Positions 54,968-64,000 of a stretch of 64,000 nt of DNA are shown here, piece by piece. Numbering within the stretch: position 1 is the stretch's first letter; the number at the start of each line of letters is the position of its first letter. This stretch comes from Lolium rigidum. Its lineage: Eukaryota; Streptophyta; Magnoliopsida; Poales; Poaceae. The stretch is from the NCBI RefSeq assembly GCF_022539505.1, contig NC_061510.1:278462330-278526329 (forward strand), read 5' to 3'. Under the pieces are notes generated by a model. That model searched no databases. It had not been told where the DNA came from and was given only the letters and a program-made list of their open reading frames with translations. The translations under genes and the position numbers were made by a program.

Positions 54968-56509
54968 TGATACGTCTCCAACGTATCGATAATTTCTTGT
55001 GTTCCATGCCACATTATTGATGTTATCTACATGTTTTATGCACACTTTATGTCATATTCGTGCATTTTCTGGAACTAACCTATTAACAAGATGCCGAAGT
55101 GCCGGTTCCTGTTTTCTGCTGTTTTTGGTTTCAGAAATCCTAGTAACGAAATATTCTCGGAATCGGACGAAATCAACGCCAAAGTTCCTATTTTCATCGG
55201 AAGCATCCGGAACACCCGGGAAGGATCGGAGGGAGCCCCGGGGTCCCCACACCACACCCGGCGCGGCCAAGGGGGGCGCCCCCTAGGGTGTGGGCCCCCC
55301 TTCGACCTTCCTGCGCCGCCTCTTCGCCTATAAGAAGCCCCTGGATCAGAAAACCCTATCACCAATTGACGAAACTCCAGAAAGACTCCAGGGGCGCCGC
55401 CACCGTCACGAAACTCCAATTCGGGGGACAGAACTCTGTTCCGGCACCCTGCCGGAGCGGGGAAGTGCCCCGGAAGGCTTCTCCATCGACACCGCTGCCA
55501 TCTCCATCGACACCGCTGCCATCTCCACCGCCATCTTCATCACCGCTGCTGCTCCCATGAGGAGGGAGTAGTTCTCCATCGAGGCTCGGGGCTGTACCGG
55601 TAGCTATGTGGTTAATCTCTCTTCCATGTACTTCAATACAATGATCTCATGAGCTGCTTTACATGATTGAGATCCATATGAGTTTTGTATCACAATTCAT
55701 CTATGTGCTACTCTAGTGATGTTATTAAAGTAGTTCTATTCCTCCTGCACGTGTGTAAATACGACAGTGTGTGCACCGTGTTAGTACTTGGTTTGTGCTA
55801 TGATCATGATCTCTTGTAGATTATGGAGTTAACTATTGCTATGATAATATTGATGTGATCTATTCCTCCTACATATGCATGAAGGTTACGGTGTGCATGC
55901 TATGCTAGTACTTGGTTTAGTAGCGTTGATCTATCTTACACTAAAGGTTACTAAAACATGAGCATTATTGTGGAGCTTGTTAACTCCGGCATTGAGGGTT
56001 CGTGTAATCCTACGCAATGTGTTCATCATCCAACAAAAGTGTAGAGTATGCATTTATCTGTTCTGTTATGTGATCAATGTTGAGAGTGTCCACTAGTGAA
56101 AGTGTAATCCCTAGGCCTTGTTCCTAAATACTGCTGAGTTACTACTGCTTGTTACTGTTTCACTGCGTTACTACTGCTGCGTTACTACTGCTACATTACT
56201 ACTGCTTGTTTACTGTCCTGGGCAAAGCACTTTTCTGGTGTCATTGCCGTTGCTACTACTTATTCATACCACCTGTATTTCACTATCTCTTCGCCGAACT
56301 AGTGCACCTATTAGGTGTGTTGGGGACACAAGAGACTTCTTGCTTTGTGGTTGCAGGGTTGCATGAGAGGGATATCTTTGACCTCTTCCTCCTCGAGTTC
56401 GATAAACCTTGGGTATCCACTTAAGGGAAACTTGCTTGCTGTTCTACAAACCTCTCGCTCTTGGAGGCCCAACACTTGTCTACAAGAATAGAAGCTCCCG
56501 TAGACATCA
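54968..56509 (+). repeat. Element F 5' LTR
   Basis: 1542 bp, near-identical to 60005-61553. Its first 20 bases hold an inverted repeat GATACGT-N5-ACGTATC. GC-rich promoter-like block at 55230-55320 with GCCTATAAGAAG (TATA-like) at about 55327. A (TTACTACTGC)n stretch lies at about 56140-56210. Confidence 0.93.
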
Positions 56510-56520
56510 AGCACTTTTCA

Positions 56521-56540
56521 CGGCGCCGTTGCCGGGGAGG
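56521..56540 (+). other. Primer binding site of element F (tRNA-Asp type)
   Basis: CGGCGCCGTTGCCGGGGAGG, 11 bases after the LTR; the expected first base is T instead of C. The same sequence in the opposite orientation is the primer site of element E. Confidence 0.75.
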
Positions 56541-56764
56541 AAAGGTAAAAGGCTCTCATACTACGGTCCCAGGTAAAGTATTTTTCTGGCGCTGTTGTGT
56601 GTGTGCTCGAAGCTATTTCCTTTAGATCCTGCAATTGCATCTTGTTGTTTCTTGTTTACACTAGTTTGGTATAATGTACAAGAGTGAGCTTCTTATTCTA
56701 TTTCCTGATTTAAAACATGGATTGTTTGATGCGAAAATTAAAAAACCTATGAAATCTTCTTTGC

Positions 56765-57409
56765 ATGCTTGGTAGTAATATTAGTATGAACGCTTTGAAC
56801 ACCACTGTTGACAATAATATAGAAAGTTCTAAGCTTGGGGAAGCTGGTTTTCATGATATTTTTAGTCCCCCAAGCATTGAGGAGAAAATTTTCTTTGATG
56901 ATACTTTGCCTCCTATTTGTGATGATTATAATAGTGGTCTTTTGGCGCCACCTACTATGGAGAGTAAATTTTGTTGTGATTATACTATGCCTCCTACACT
57001 TGATGAGAATAATAATGATAGCTACTTTGTTGAATTTGCTCCCACTACAACTAATAAAATTGACTATGCCTATGTGGAGAGTAATAATTTTATGCATGAG
57101 ACTCATGATAAGAATGCTTTATGTGATAGTTATATTGTTGAGTTTGCTCATGTTGCTACTGAAAGTTATTATGAGAGAGGAAAATATGGTTGTAGAAGTT
57201 TTCATGTTACTAAAACACCTCTCTATGTGCTGAAATTTTTGAAGCTATACTTGTTTTATCTTCCTATGCTTGTTACTTTGCTCCTCATGAACTTGTTTAT
57301 TTACAAGATTCCTATGCATAGGAAGCATGTTAGACTTAAATGTGTTTTGAATTTGCCTCTTGATGCTCTCTTTTGCTTCAAATACTATTTCTTGCGAGTG
57401 CATCATTAA
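56765..57409 (+). CDS. Element F 214-residue ORF with hydrophobic C-terminal segment
   Basis: One intact frame from ATG 56765 to TAA 57407-57409. The N-terminal two thirds is acidic, with three diverged repeats of the type FFDDTLPPICDDYNSGL / FCCDYTMPPTLDENNND (about residues 42-90) and two FVEFA/IVEFA motifs. At about residues 165-185 a hydrophobic stretch LYLFYLPMLVTLLLMNLFIY could span a membrane; a short basic loop and Cys/Phe-rich tail follow. It has no gag or pol features. A PPT-like TAAGCTTGGGG at 56829-56839 lies inside it. Similar small ORFs occur in non-autonomous wheat Athila elements. Role unknown; a second ATG at 56786 (Met 8) is an alternative start. Confidence 0.6.
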   Translation: MLGSNISMNALNTTVDNNIESSKLGEAGFHDIFSPPSIEEKIFFDDTLPPICDDYNSGLLAPPTMESKFCCDYTMPPTLDENNNDSYFVEFAPTTTNKIDYAYVESNNFMHETHDKNALCDSYIVEFAHVATESYYERGKYGCRSFHVTKTPLYVLKFLKLYLFYLPMLVTLLLMNLFIYKIPMHRKHVRLKCVLNLPLDALFCFKYYFLRVHH

Positions 57410-59989
57410 AACTGCTGAGCCCATCTTAATGGCTAAAAAGAAAGAACTTCTTGGGAGATAACCCATGTGTTATTTTGCTACAGTACTTTGTTTTATATTT
57501 GTGTCTTGGAAGTTGTTTACTACTGTAGCAACCTCTCCTTATCTTAGTTTTGTGTTTTGTTGTGCCAAGTAAAGTCTTTGATAGTAAAGTAAGTACTAGA
57601 TTTGGATTACTGCGCAGAAACAGATTTCTTTGCTTGTCACGAATCTGGGTCTAATTCTCTGTAGGTAACTCAGAAAATTATGCCAATTTACGTGAGTGAT
57701 CCTCAGATATGTACGCAACTTTCATTCAATTTGAGCATTTTCATTTGAGCAAGTCTGGTGGCCTAATAAAATCCATCTTTACGGACTGTTCTGTTTTGAC
57801 AGATTCTGCCTTTTATTTCGCATTGCCTCTTTTGCTATGTTGGATGAATTTCTTTGATCCATTAATGTCCAGTAGCTTTATGCAATGTCCAGAAGTGTTA
57901 AGAATGATTGTGTCACCTCTGAACATGTTAATTTTTATTGTCCACTAACCCTCTAATGAGTTGTTTCGAGTTTGGTGTGGAGGAAGTTTTCAAGGGTCAA
58001 GAGAGGAGGATGATATACTACGATCAAGAAGAGTGAAAAGTCTAAGCTTGGGGATGCCCCGGTGGTTCATCCCTGCATATATCAAGAAGACTCAAGCGTC
58101 TAAGCTTGGGGATGCCCAAGGCATCCCCTTCTTCATCGATAAATTATCAGGTTCCTTCTCTTGAAACTATATTTTTATTCGGTCACATCTTATGTGCTTT
58201 ACTTGGAGCGTCTGTGTGCTTTTGTTTTTGTTTTTGTTTGAATAAATTGGATTACATCATGCTTGTGTGGGAGAGAGACACGCTCCGCTGGTTCATATGA
58301 ACACATGTGTTCTTAGCTCATAATATTCATGGCGAAGTTTCCTCTTCGTTAAATTGTTATATGGTTGGAATTGGAAAATGATACATGTAGTAATTGCTAT
58401 AATGTCTTGGGTAATGTGATACTTGGCAATTGTTGTGCTCATGTTTAAGCTCTTGCATCATATGCTTTGCACCCATTAATGAAGAAATACATAGAGCATG
58501 CTAAAATTTGGTTTGCATATTTGGTTTCTCTGAGGTCTAGACAATTTCTAGTTTTGAGTTTGAACAACAAGGAAGACGGTGTAGAGTCTTATAATGTTTT
58601 CAATATGTCTTTTATGTGAGTTTTGCTGTACCGTTCATCCTTGTGTTTGTTTCAAATAAGCCTTGCTAGCCTAAACCTTGTATCGAGAGGGAATACTTCT
58701 CATGCATCCAAAATACTTGAGCCAACCACTATGCCATTTGTGTCCACCATATCTACCTATACTACATGGTATTTTTCCGCCATTCCAAAGTAAATTGCTT
58801 GAGTGCTACCTTTAAAATTCCATCATTCACCTTTGCAATATATAGCTCATGGGACAAATAGCTTAAAAACTATTGTGGTATTGAATATGTAATTATGCAC
58901 TTTTATCTCTTATTAAGTTGCTTGTTGTGCGATAACCATGTTTACTGGGGAACGCCATCAACTCGTTGTTGAATTTCATGTGAGTTGCTAAGCATGTTCG
59001 TCTTGTCTGAAGTAAGGGCGATCTACACTGAGTTGAATGGTTTGAGCATGCATATTGTGAGAGAAGAACATTGGGCCGCTAACTAAAGCCATGATTCATG
59101 GTGGAAGTTTCAGTTTTGGACAAATATCCTCAAGTCTCTAATGAGAAAAGAATTAATTGTTGTCAAATGCTTAAAGCATTAAAAGAGGAGTCCATTATCC
59201 GTTGTCTATGTTGTCCCGGTATGGATGTCTAAGTTGAGAATAATCAAAAGCGAGAAATCCAAATGCGAGCTTTCTCCTTAGACCTTTGTACAGGCGGCAT
59301 AGAGGTACCCCTTTGTGAAACTTGGTTAAAGCATATGTATTGCGGTGATAATCCGGGTAGTCCAAGCTAATTAGGACAAGGTGCGGGCACTATTGGTACA
59401 CTATGCATGAGGCTTGCAACTTATAAGATATAATTTACATGATGCATATGCTTTATTACTACCGTTGACAAAATTGTTTCATGTTTTCAAAATCAAAGCT
59501 CTAGCACAAATATAGCAATCGATGCTTTTCCTCTATGAGGACCATTCTTTTACTTTCAATGTTGAGTCGGTTCACCTATTTCTCTCCACCTCAAGAAGCA
59601 AACACTTGTGTGAACTGTGCATTGATTCCTACATACTTGCTTATTGCACTTATTATATTACTCTATGTTGACAATATCCATGAGATATACATGTTACAAG
59701 TTGAAAGCAACCGCTGAAACTTAATCTTCTTTTGTGTTGCTTCAATGTCTTTACTTTGAATTATTGCTTTATGAGTTAACTCTTATGCAAGACTTATTGA
59801 TGCTTGTCTTGAAGTGCTATTCATGAAAAGTCTTTGCTTTATGATTCACTTGTTTACTCATGTCATACACATTGCTTTGATCGCTGCATTCTCTACATAT
59901 GCTTTACAAATAGTATGATCAAGTTTATGATGGCATGTCACTCCGAAATTATCTTTGTTATCGTTTTACCTGCTCGGGACGAGCGGAAC
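57410..59989 (+). other. Element F non-coding 3' region
   Basis: 2.6 kb without a recognisable protein on either strand. It contains the duplicated polypurine-like motif at 58042-58117 and otherwise short chance frames. Confidence 0.6.
58042..58128 (+). repeat. Duplicated PPT-like motif and perfect hairpin in element F
   Basis: TAAGCTTGGGGATGCCC occurs at 58042 and again 59 bases on at 58101, as part of a tandem duplication (AAGAAGAGTGAAAAGTC / AAGAAGACTCAAGCGTC). The second copy continues into GGGGATGCC-CAA-GGCATCCCC (58108-58128), a perfect 9-bp stem with a 3-base loop. Confidence 0.8.
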
Positions 59990-60004
59990 TAAGCTTGGGG
60001 ATGC
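59990..60004 (+). other. Polypurine tract of element F
   Basis: TAAGCTTGGGGATGC directly before the 3' LTR. It is identical to the motif at 58042 and 58101. Confidence 0.85.
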
Positions 60005-61553
60005 TGATACGTCTCCAACGTATCGATAATTTCTTGTGTTCCATGCCACATTATTGATGTTATCTACATGTTTTATGCACACTTTATGTCATATTCGTGC
60101 ATTTTCTGGAACTAACCTATTAACAAGATGCCGAAGTGCCGGTTCCTGTTTTCTGCTGTTTTTGGTTTCGAAATCCTAGTAACGAAATATTCTCGGAATC
60201 GGACGAAATCAACGCCAAAGTTCCTATTTTCATCGGAAGCATCCGGAACACCCGGGAAGGATCAGAGGGGAGCCACGGGGGCCCCACACCACACCCCGGC
60301 GCGGCCAAGGGGGGGGGGCGCGCCCCCCTAGGGTGTGGGCCCCCCTTCGACCTTCTTGCGCCGCCTCTTCGCCTATAAGAAGCCCCTGGATCAGAAAACC
60401 CTATCACCAATTGACGAAACTCCAGAAAGACTCCAGGGGCGCCGCCACCGTCACGAAACTCCAATTCGGGGGACAGAACTCTGTTCCGGCACCCTGCCGG
60501 AGCGGGGAAGTGCCCCCGGAAGGCTTCTCCATCGACACCGCTGCCATCTCCATCGACACCGCTGCCATCTCCACCGCCATCTTCATCACCGCTGCTGCTC
60601 CCATGAGGAGGGAGTAGTTCTCCATCGAGGCTCGGGGCTGTACCGGTAGCTATGTGGTTAATCTCTCTTCCATGTACTTCAATACAATGATCTCATGAGC
60701 TGCTTTACATGATTGAGATCCATATGAGTTTTGTATCACAATTCATCTATGTGCTACTCTAGTGATGTTATTAAAGTAGTTCTATTCCTCCTGCACGTGT
60801 GTAAAGACGACAGTGTGTGCACCGTGTTAGTACTTGGTTTGTGCTATGATCATGATCTCTTGTAGATTATGGAGTTAACTATTGCTATGATAATATTGAT
60901 GTGATCTATTCCTCCTACATATGCATGAAGGTTACGGTGTGCATGCTATGCTAGTACTTGGTTTAGTAGCGTTGATCTATCTTACACTAAAGGTTACTAA
61001 AACATGAGCATTATTGTGGAGCTTGTTAACTCCGGCATTGAGGGTTCGTGTAATCCTACGCAATGTGTTCATCATCCAACAAAAGTGTAGAGTATGCATT
61101 TATCTATTCTGTTATGTGATCAATGTTGAGAGTGTCCACTAGTGAAAGTGTAATCCCTAGGCCTTGTTCCTAAATACTGCTGAGTTACTACTGCTTGTTA
61201 CTGTTTCACTGCGTTACTACTGCTGCGTTACTACTGCTACATTACTACTGCTTGTTTACTTGTCTCGGGCAAAGCACTTTTCCGGTGTCATTGCCGTTGC
61301 TACTACTTATTCATACCACCTGTATTTCACTATCTCTTCGCCGAACTAGTGCACCTATTAGGTGTGTTGGGGACACAAGAGACTTCTTGCTTTGTGGTTG
61401 CGGGGTTGCATGAGAGGGATATCTTTGACCTCTTCCTCCCTGAGTTCGATAAACCTTGGGTATCCACTTAAGGGAAACTTGCTGCTGTTCTACAAACCTC
61501 TGCTCTTGGAGGCCCAACACTGTCTACAAGAATAGAAGCTCCCGTAGACATCA
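60005..61553 (+). repeat. Element F 3' LTR
   Basis: 1549 bp; it differs from the 5' copy mainly in the GC-rich block near 60265-60335 and in a few scattered bases. Confidence 0.93.
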
Positions 61554-61629
61554 CAGAGGTACTCAGAGTTGTACCTTTTCTTGTAGTGGATGGTAATATG
61601 GCGACCTTAGTATCGCGAGGTTTACCCAT
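61554..61629 (-). pseudogene. gag: Element E Gag N-terminus
   Basis: Starts at ATG 61629 (complement of CAT at 61627-61629) and encodes MGKPRDTKVAILPSTTRKG and a few more residues up to the CAGAG target site. It continues in frame at 54962 after element F. The start is about 56 bases from the primer site. Confidence 0.8.
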
Positions 61630-61684
61630 GATAGAGAATTTGCAGCGAACAATATCAATCCAAGTGAACTTCCAAATAAAGCTA

Positions 61685-61705
61685 TGCTCCCCGGCAACGG
61701 CGCCA
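61685..61705 (-). other. Primer binding site of element E (tRNA-Asp)
   Basis: On the minus strand TGGCGCCGTTGCCGGGGAGC, 11 bases inside the 5' LTR. This is the classical primer site of Athila-lineage elements. Confidence 0.9.
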
Positions 61706-61716
61706 GAAAATAGTCT

Positions 61717-63117
61717 TGATGACCCACAAGTATAGGGGATCGCAACAGTCTTCGAGGGAAGTAAAACCCAATTTATTGATTCGACACAAGGGGAGACAAA
61801 GAATACTTGAAAGCCTTAACGGCGGAGTTGTCAATTCAGCTGCACTGGAAACGAGACTTGCTCGCAAGAGTTTATCGATAGCAACAGTTTTATAGCGATA
61901 GCTGATAGTGAAATATCGACGGCAGAGTAACAAAGACATCAGTAGTGATTATAGTAAACTACAGGATTAAAATACTGTAGGCATAGGGATGGATGACGGG
62001 CGTTGCATGGATGAGAGAAACTCATGTAACAATCAAGATAGGGAATTTGCAGATAATAATAAAACGGTATCCAAGTACTAATCAATCAATAGGCATGTGT
62101 TCAATATTTAGTCGTACGTGCTCGCAATGAGAAACTTGCACAACATCTTTTGTCCTACCAGCCGGTGGCAGCCGGGCCTCTAGGGAATCTACTGGATATT
62201 AAGGTACTCCTTTTAATAGAGTACCGGAGCAAAGCATTAACACTTCATGAACACATGTGATCCTCACATCACCGCCTTCCCCTCCGGTTGTCCCAATTTC
62301 TGTCAATTTGGGGCCTCGGGTTCCGGACAACGACATGTGTATACAACTTGCAGGTAAGATCATAAAACAATGAATATCATCATGAAACAATAACATGTTC
62401 AGATCTGAGATCATGGCACTCGGGCCCTAGTGACAAGCATTAAGCATAATAAGTTGCAACAATATCATAAAAGCACCAACAACGGATACTAGACACTATG
62501 CCCTAACAATCTTATGACTATTACATGACCAATCTCATCCAATCCCTACCATCCCCTTCAGCCTACAGCGGGGGAATTACTCACACATGGATGGGGGAAA
62601 CATGGCTGGTCGATGGAGAGGCGTCGGTGGTGATGATGGCGATGATCTCCTCCACTTCCCCGTCCCGGCGAGGTGCCAGAACGGAGTTTCTGGTCCGGAG
62701 ACGGAGTTTCGCGATGGTGGCGGCGTACTGGATGGTTTCTGGCGACTTTTACTTCTCGTCTCGCGTTTTTAGATCGAAACCCTTAAGTAGTCCAAAGGGG
62801 GGCGTCAGAGGCCAGCCGAGGGGGCCACACGCTAGGGCGGCGCGCCCCCCCTCCAGGCCGCGCCGGCTTAGTGTGTGGGGGCCCTGGGTCTCCCCCAGGC
62901 CTGCCCTTCTGGCTCCGTGAATCTTCTGGAAAAATAAGCCCTTCGACATAAATTCCGAGGATTTTCCTGAAAGTTGGATTTCTGCACAAAAACGAGACAC
63001 CAGAGCAATTCTGCTGAAAACAGCGTTAGTCCGTGTTAGTTGTATCCAAAATACACAAATTAGAGGCAAAACAATAGCAAAAGTGTTCGGGAAAGTAGAT
63101 ACGTTTTGGACGTATCA
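61717..63117 (-). repeat. Element E 5' LTR
   Basis: 1401 bp in plus coordinates TGATGACCCAC to GGACGTATCA; pairs with 46711-48110. Confidence 0.92.
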
Positions 63118-63122
63118 TAGCA

Positions 63123-64000
63123 CCACACGCCTTTGCCATCTTCATCCCATGTATATGTGCTTCATATTCTGCCTCATTATTGGAAGCGTTAAGGAACGTC
63201 ATCCGCAGTATGTACTTCATTTTATCGCCTTGGGGTGATACGAGTATTACACCTGCTCCAGCTCCCTCCAATCTTTTGGACCCGTCGAAATTCATGGTCC
63301 AAGTACACGATAAATCCGGAGGTCCCATGTTTTGCAGCTCCATCCACTCTGCGATGAAGTCTGCCAAAATCTGCGACTTTATTGCTTTTCTTTTTTCATA
63401 AGTGATGTCTCGAGGGGAAAGCTCTATTCCCCAAAGGGAGACACGTCCCGTGGCTTCCGGGCTGTTTAGGATGTTGGAGAGAGGTGCTTCGTTGACCACT
63501 ACTATCGGATGTGCCGAAAAATAGTGTCACAGTTTTCTTGCTGTTGTAAACACACCATATGCTAACTTCTGATACTGCGGGTAACGTTACTTTGATGACG
63601 ATAAAACTTCACTGATGAAGTATACCGGCCGCTAAAATCCATGGATTTTTCCTTCTTCTTCTCTTTCCACCACAAGGACCGTGCTGACCACTTGAGGTGT
63701 GGCCGCGATATATAGTAAGAGAGGTTCTTTGTCCTTTGGAGCCACCAGTATTGGGGGTGTCGAGATTGTGCGCTTGAGTTCCTCAAAAGCTCTGTCTGTT
63801 TCTTCGTTCCACTCGAACTTTTCCCCTTGCTTGATCAGCGCGTAAAACGGCAACGCTTTTTCTCCCAGCCCGGCGACGAATCTGCTCAAAGCTGCAACTC
63901 GTCCAGTTAGCTGTTGTATTTCCTTGAGCTTGGTTGGATTCCTCATCGTTACGATGGCTTGAATTTTCTCCGGGTTAGCCTCGATCTCTCTTGCTGATAC
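63123..64000 (-). pseudogene. pol: Element C reverse transcriptase end, RNase H and N-terminal archaeal-type RNase H
   Basis: Right to left: the RT thumb/connection (MRNPTKLKEIQQLTGRVAAL, FVAGLGEKALPFYALIK, AFEELKRTISTPPILVAP), a first RNase H broken by frameshifts between 63480 and 63640, a tether (GIELSPRDITYEKRKAIKSQ, LADFIAEWMEL), then the archaeal-type RNase H (TMNFDGSKRLEGAGAGVILV, NNEAEYEAHIHGMKMAKACG) up to the E insertion at 63122. The catalytic RT motif is beyond the right edge. Frames are shifted at least twice. Confidence 0.88.

Larger units (their letters stand above)
54968..61553 (+). mobile_element. Element F: short Athila-like element nested in element E gag
   Basis: TSD CAGAG at 54963-54967 and 61554-61558. 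LTRs of 1542/1549 bp start TGATACGTCTCC and end GTAGACATCA. A tRNA-Asp-type primer site, a 214-codon ORF, about 2.6 kb of non-coding DNA with repeated polypurine-like motifs, and a polypurine tract follow. The internal region is only 3.5 kb and has no gag, protease, RT or integrase, so F is non-autonomous and must have used another element's proteins. Confidence 0.9.
46711..63117 (-). mobile_element. Element E: Athila-lineage retrotransposon (gag-protease only), interrupted by element F
   Basis: TSD TAGCA at 46706-46710 and 63118-63122. LTRs of 1400/1401 bp; on the minus strand they start TGATACGTCC and end GTGGGTCATCA. Right to left: 5' LTR, tRNA-Asp primer site, gag split by element F, protease, a GC-rich LTR-like block, a 406-codon extra ORF with two stops, about 2.3 kb of non-coding 3' region, polypurine tract and 3' LTR. 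There is no RT, RNase H or integrase. The primer type and Gag/protease character fit the Athila clade, in the group that in wheat includes Sabrina and WHAM-like elements; I do not commit to a family. Confidence 0.9.
30238..64000 (-). mobile_element. Element C: Tat-lineage Ty3-Gypsy retrotransposon, runs off the right edge
   Basis: Minus-oriented. Its 3' LTR is at 30238-30613 and its polypurine tract at 30614. A repeat-rich 3' region, an antisense gene region (40796-44676) and pol (45091-46705 and 63123-64000) follow. It is interrupted by element D in the 3' region and by element E in the RNase H gene. The archaeal-type RNase H and the antisense gene place it in the Tat clade. Gag, primer site and 5' LTR lie beyond 64000. 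Confidence 0.85.

Noticed and set aside
56835..57233. Leu/Ile-rich 132-codon frame overlapping F's ORF
   Set aside because: It is a shifted frame of the 214-codon ORF with no upstream signals and an odd composition.
1..64000. CRISPR arrays, rRNA or tRNA genes, bacterial operons
   Set aside because: No regularly spaced repeats or RNA gene signatures were seen. The tRNA-like matches are short primer binding sites only.

Overview
The window is a stack of nested LTR retrotransposons from a large grass genome, almost certainly a Triticeae species (wheat, Aegilops, barley or rye). The reasons are a Copia element whose LTR has the look of the Angela/BARE/WIS group, Athila-lineage elements with tRNA-Asp primer sites, Tat-lineage elements with antisense genes, and a Tekay chromovirus with 4.2 kb LTRs. 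I see no intact ordinary host gene. Family names are from memory of family hallmarks, not from a search.

Layout. (1) 1-4860 is low-copy-looking DNA. It holds a decayed, intron-containing 3' fragment of a plant HSP70-17 (HYOU1/GRP170-type) chaperone gene at 378-1824, and then about 3 kb in which I recognise no gene. (2) 4861-5319 continuing at 30049-30237 is one promoter-like, GC-rich segment (called X) facing the minus strand. (3) Element A (5325-30043, plus, TSD TTCGT) is a Tekay-type chromovirus: LTRs, tRNA-iMet primer site, an extra coiled-coil/acidic ORF, gag, pol and a chromodomain. Its integrase is split by element B (14503-24946, minus, TSD AAAGT), a Tat-lineage Gypsy element with an acidic antisense ORF between pol and its 3' LTR. 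(4) Element C (30238 to beyond 64000, minus) is a second Tat-lineage element with 376 bp LTRs, a repeat-rich 3' region, and an antisense, apparently spliced gene region at 40796-44676. Two elements have inserted in C. D (31322-39981, plus, TSD TATAC) is an Angela-like Copia element in the 3' region. E (46711-63117, minus, TSD TAGCA) is an Athila-lineage element inside the RNase H gene. E carries gag and protease but no reverse transcriptase or integrase, and has an extra ORF behind an LTR-like GC-rich block. E's gag is split by F (54968-61553, plus, TSD CAGAG), a short Athila-like element whose only sizeable ORF encodes a 214-residue protein with a hydrophobic C-terminal stretch.

Order of events. 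X came first, then A and C landed in X, B in A, D and E in C, and F in E. Target-site duplications are visible at both ends of five insertions, and coding frames resume across the B, E and F insertions once one TSD copy is discounted. All sense-strand gag and pol genes contain stops or frameshifts, so none of these copies looks autonomous. The clearest intact reading frames are B's 172-residue antisense acidic ORF and F's 214-residue ORF.

Most worth a second look: the antisense genes of the two Tat elements, the split acidic exons inside A's LTR, the hairpin shared by the LTR ends of E and F, repeated polypurine-tract-like motifs in C, E and F, and E's gag-protease-only design with an internal LTR-like promoter block.
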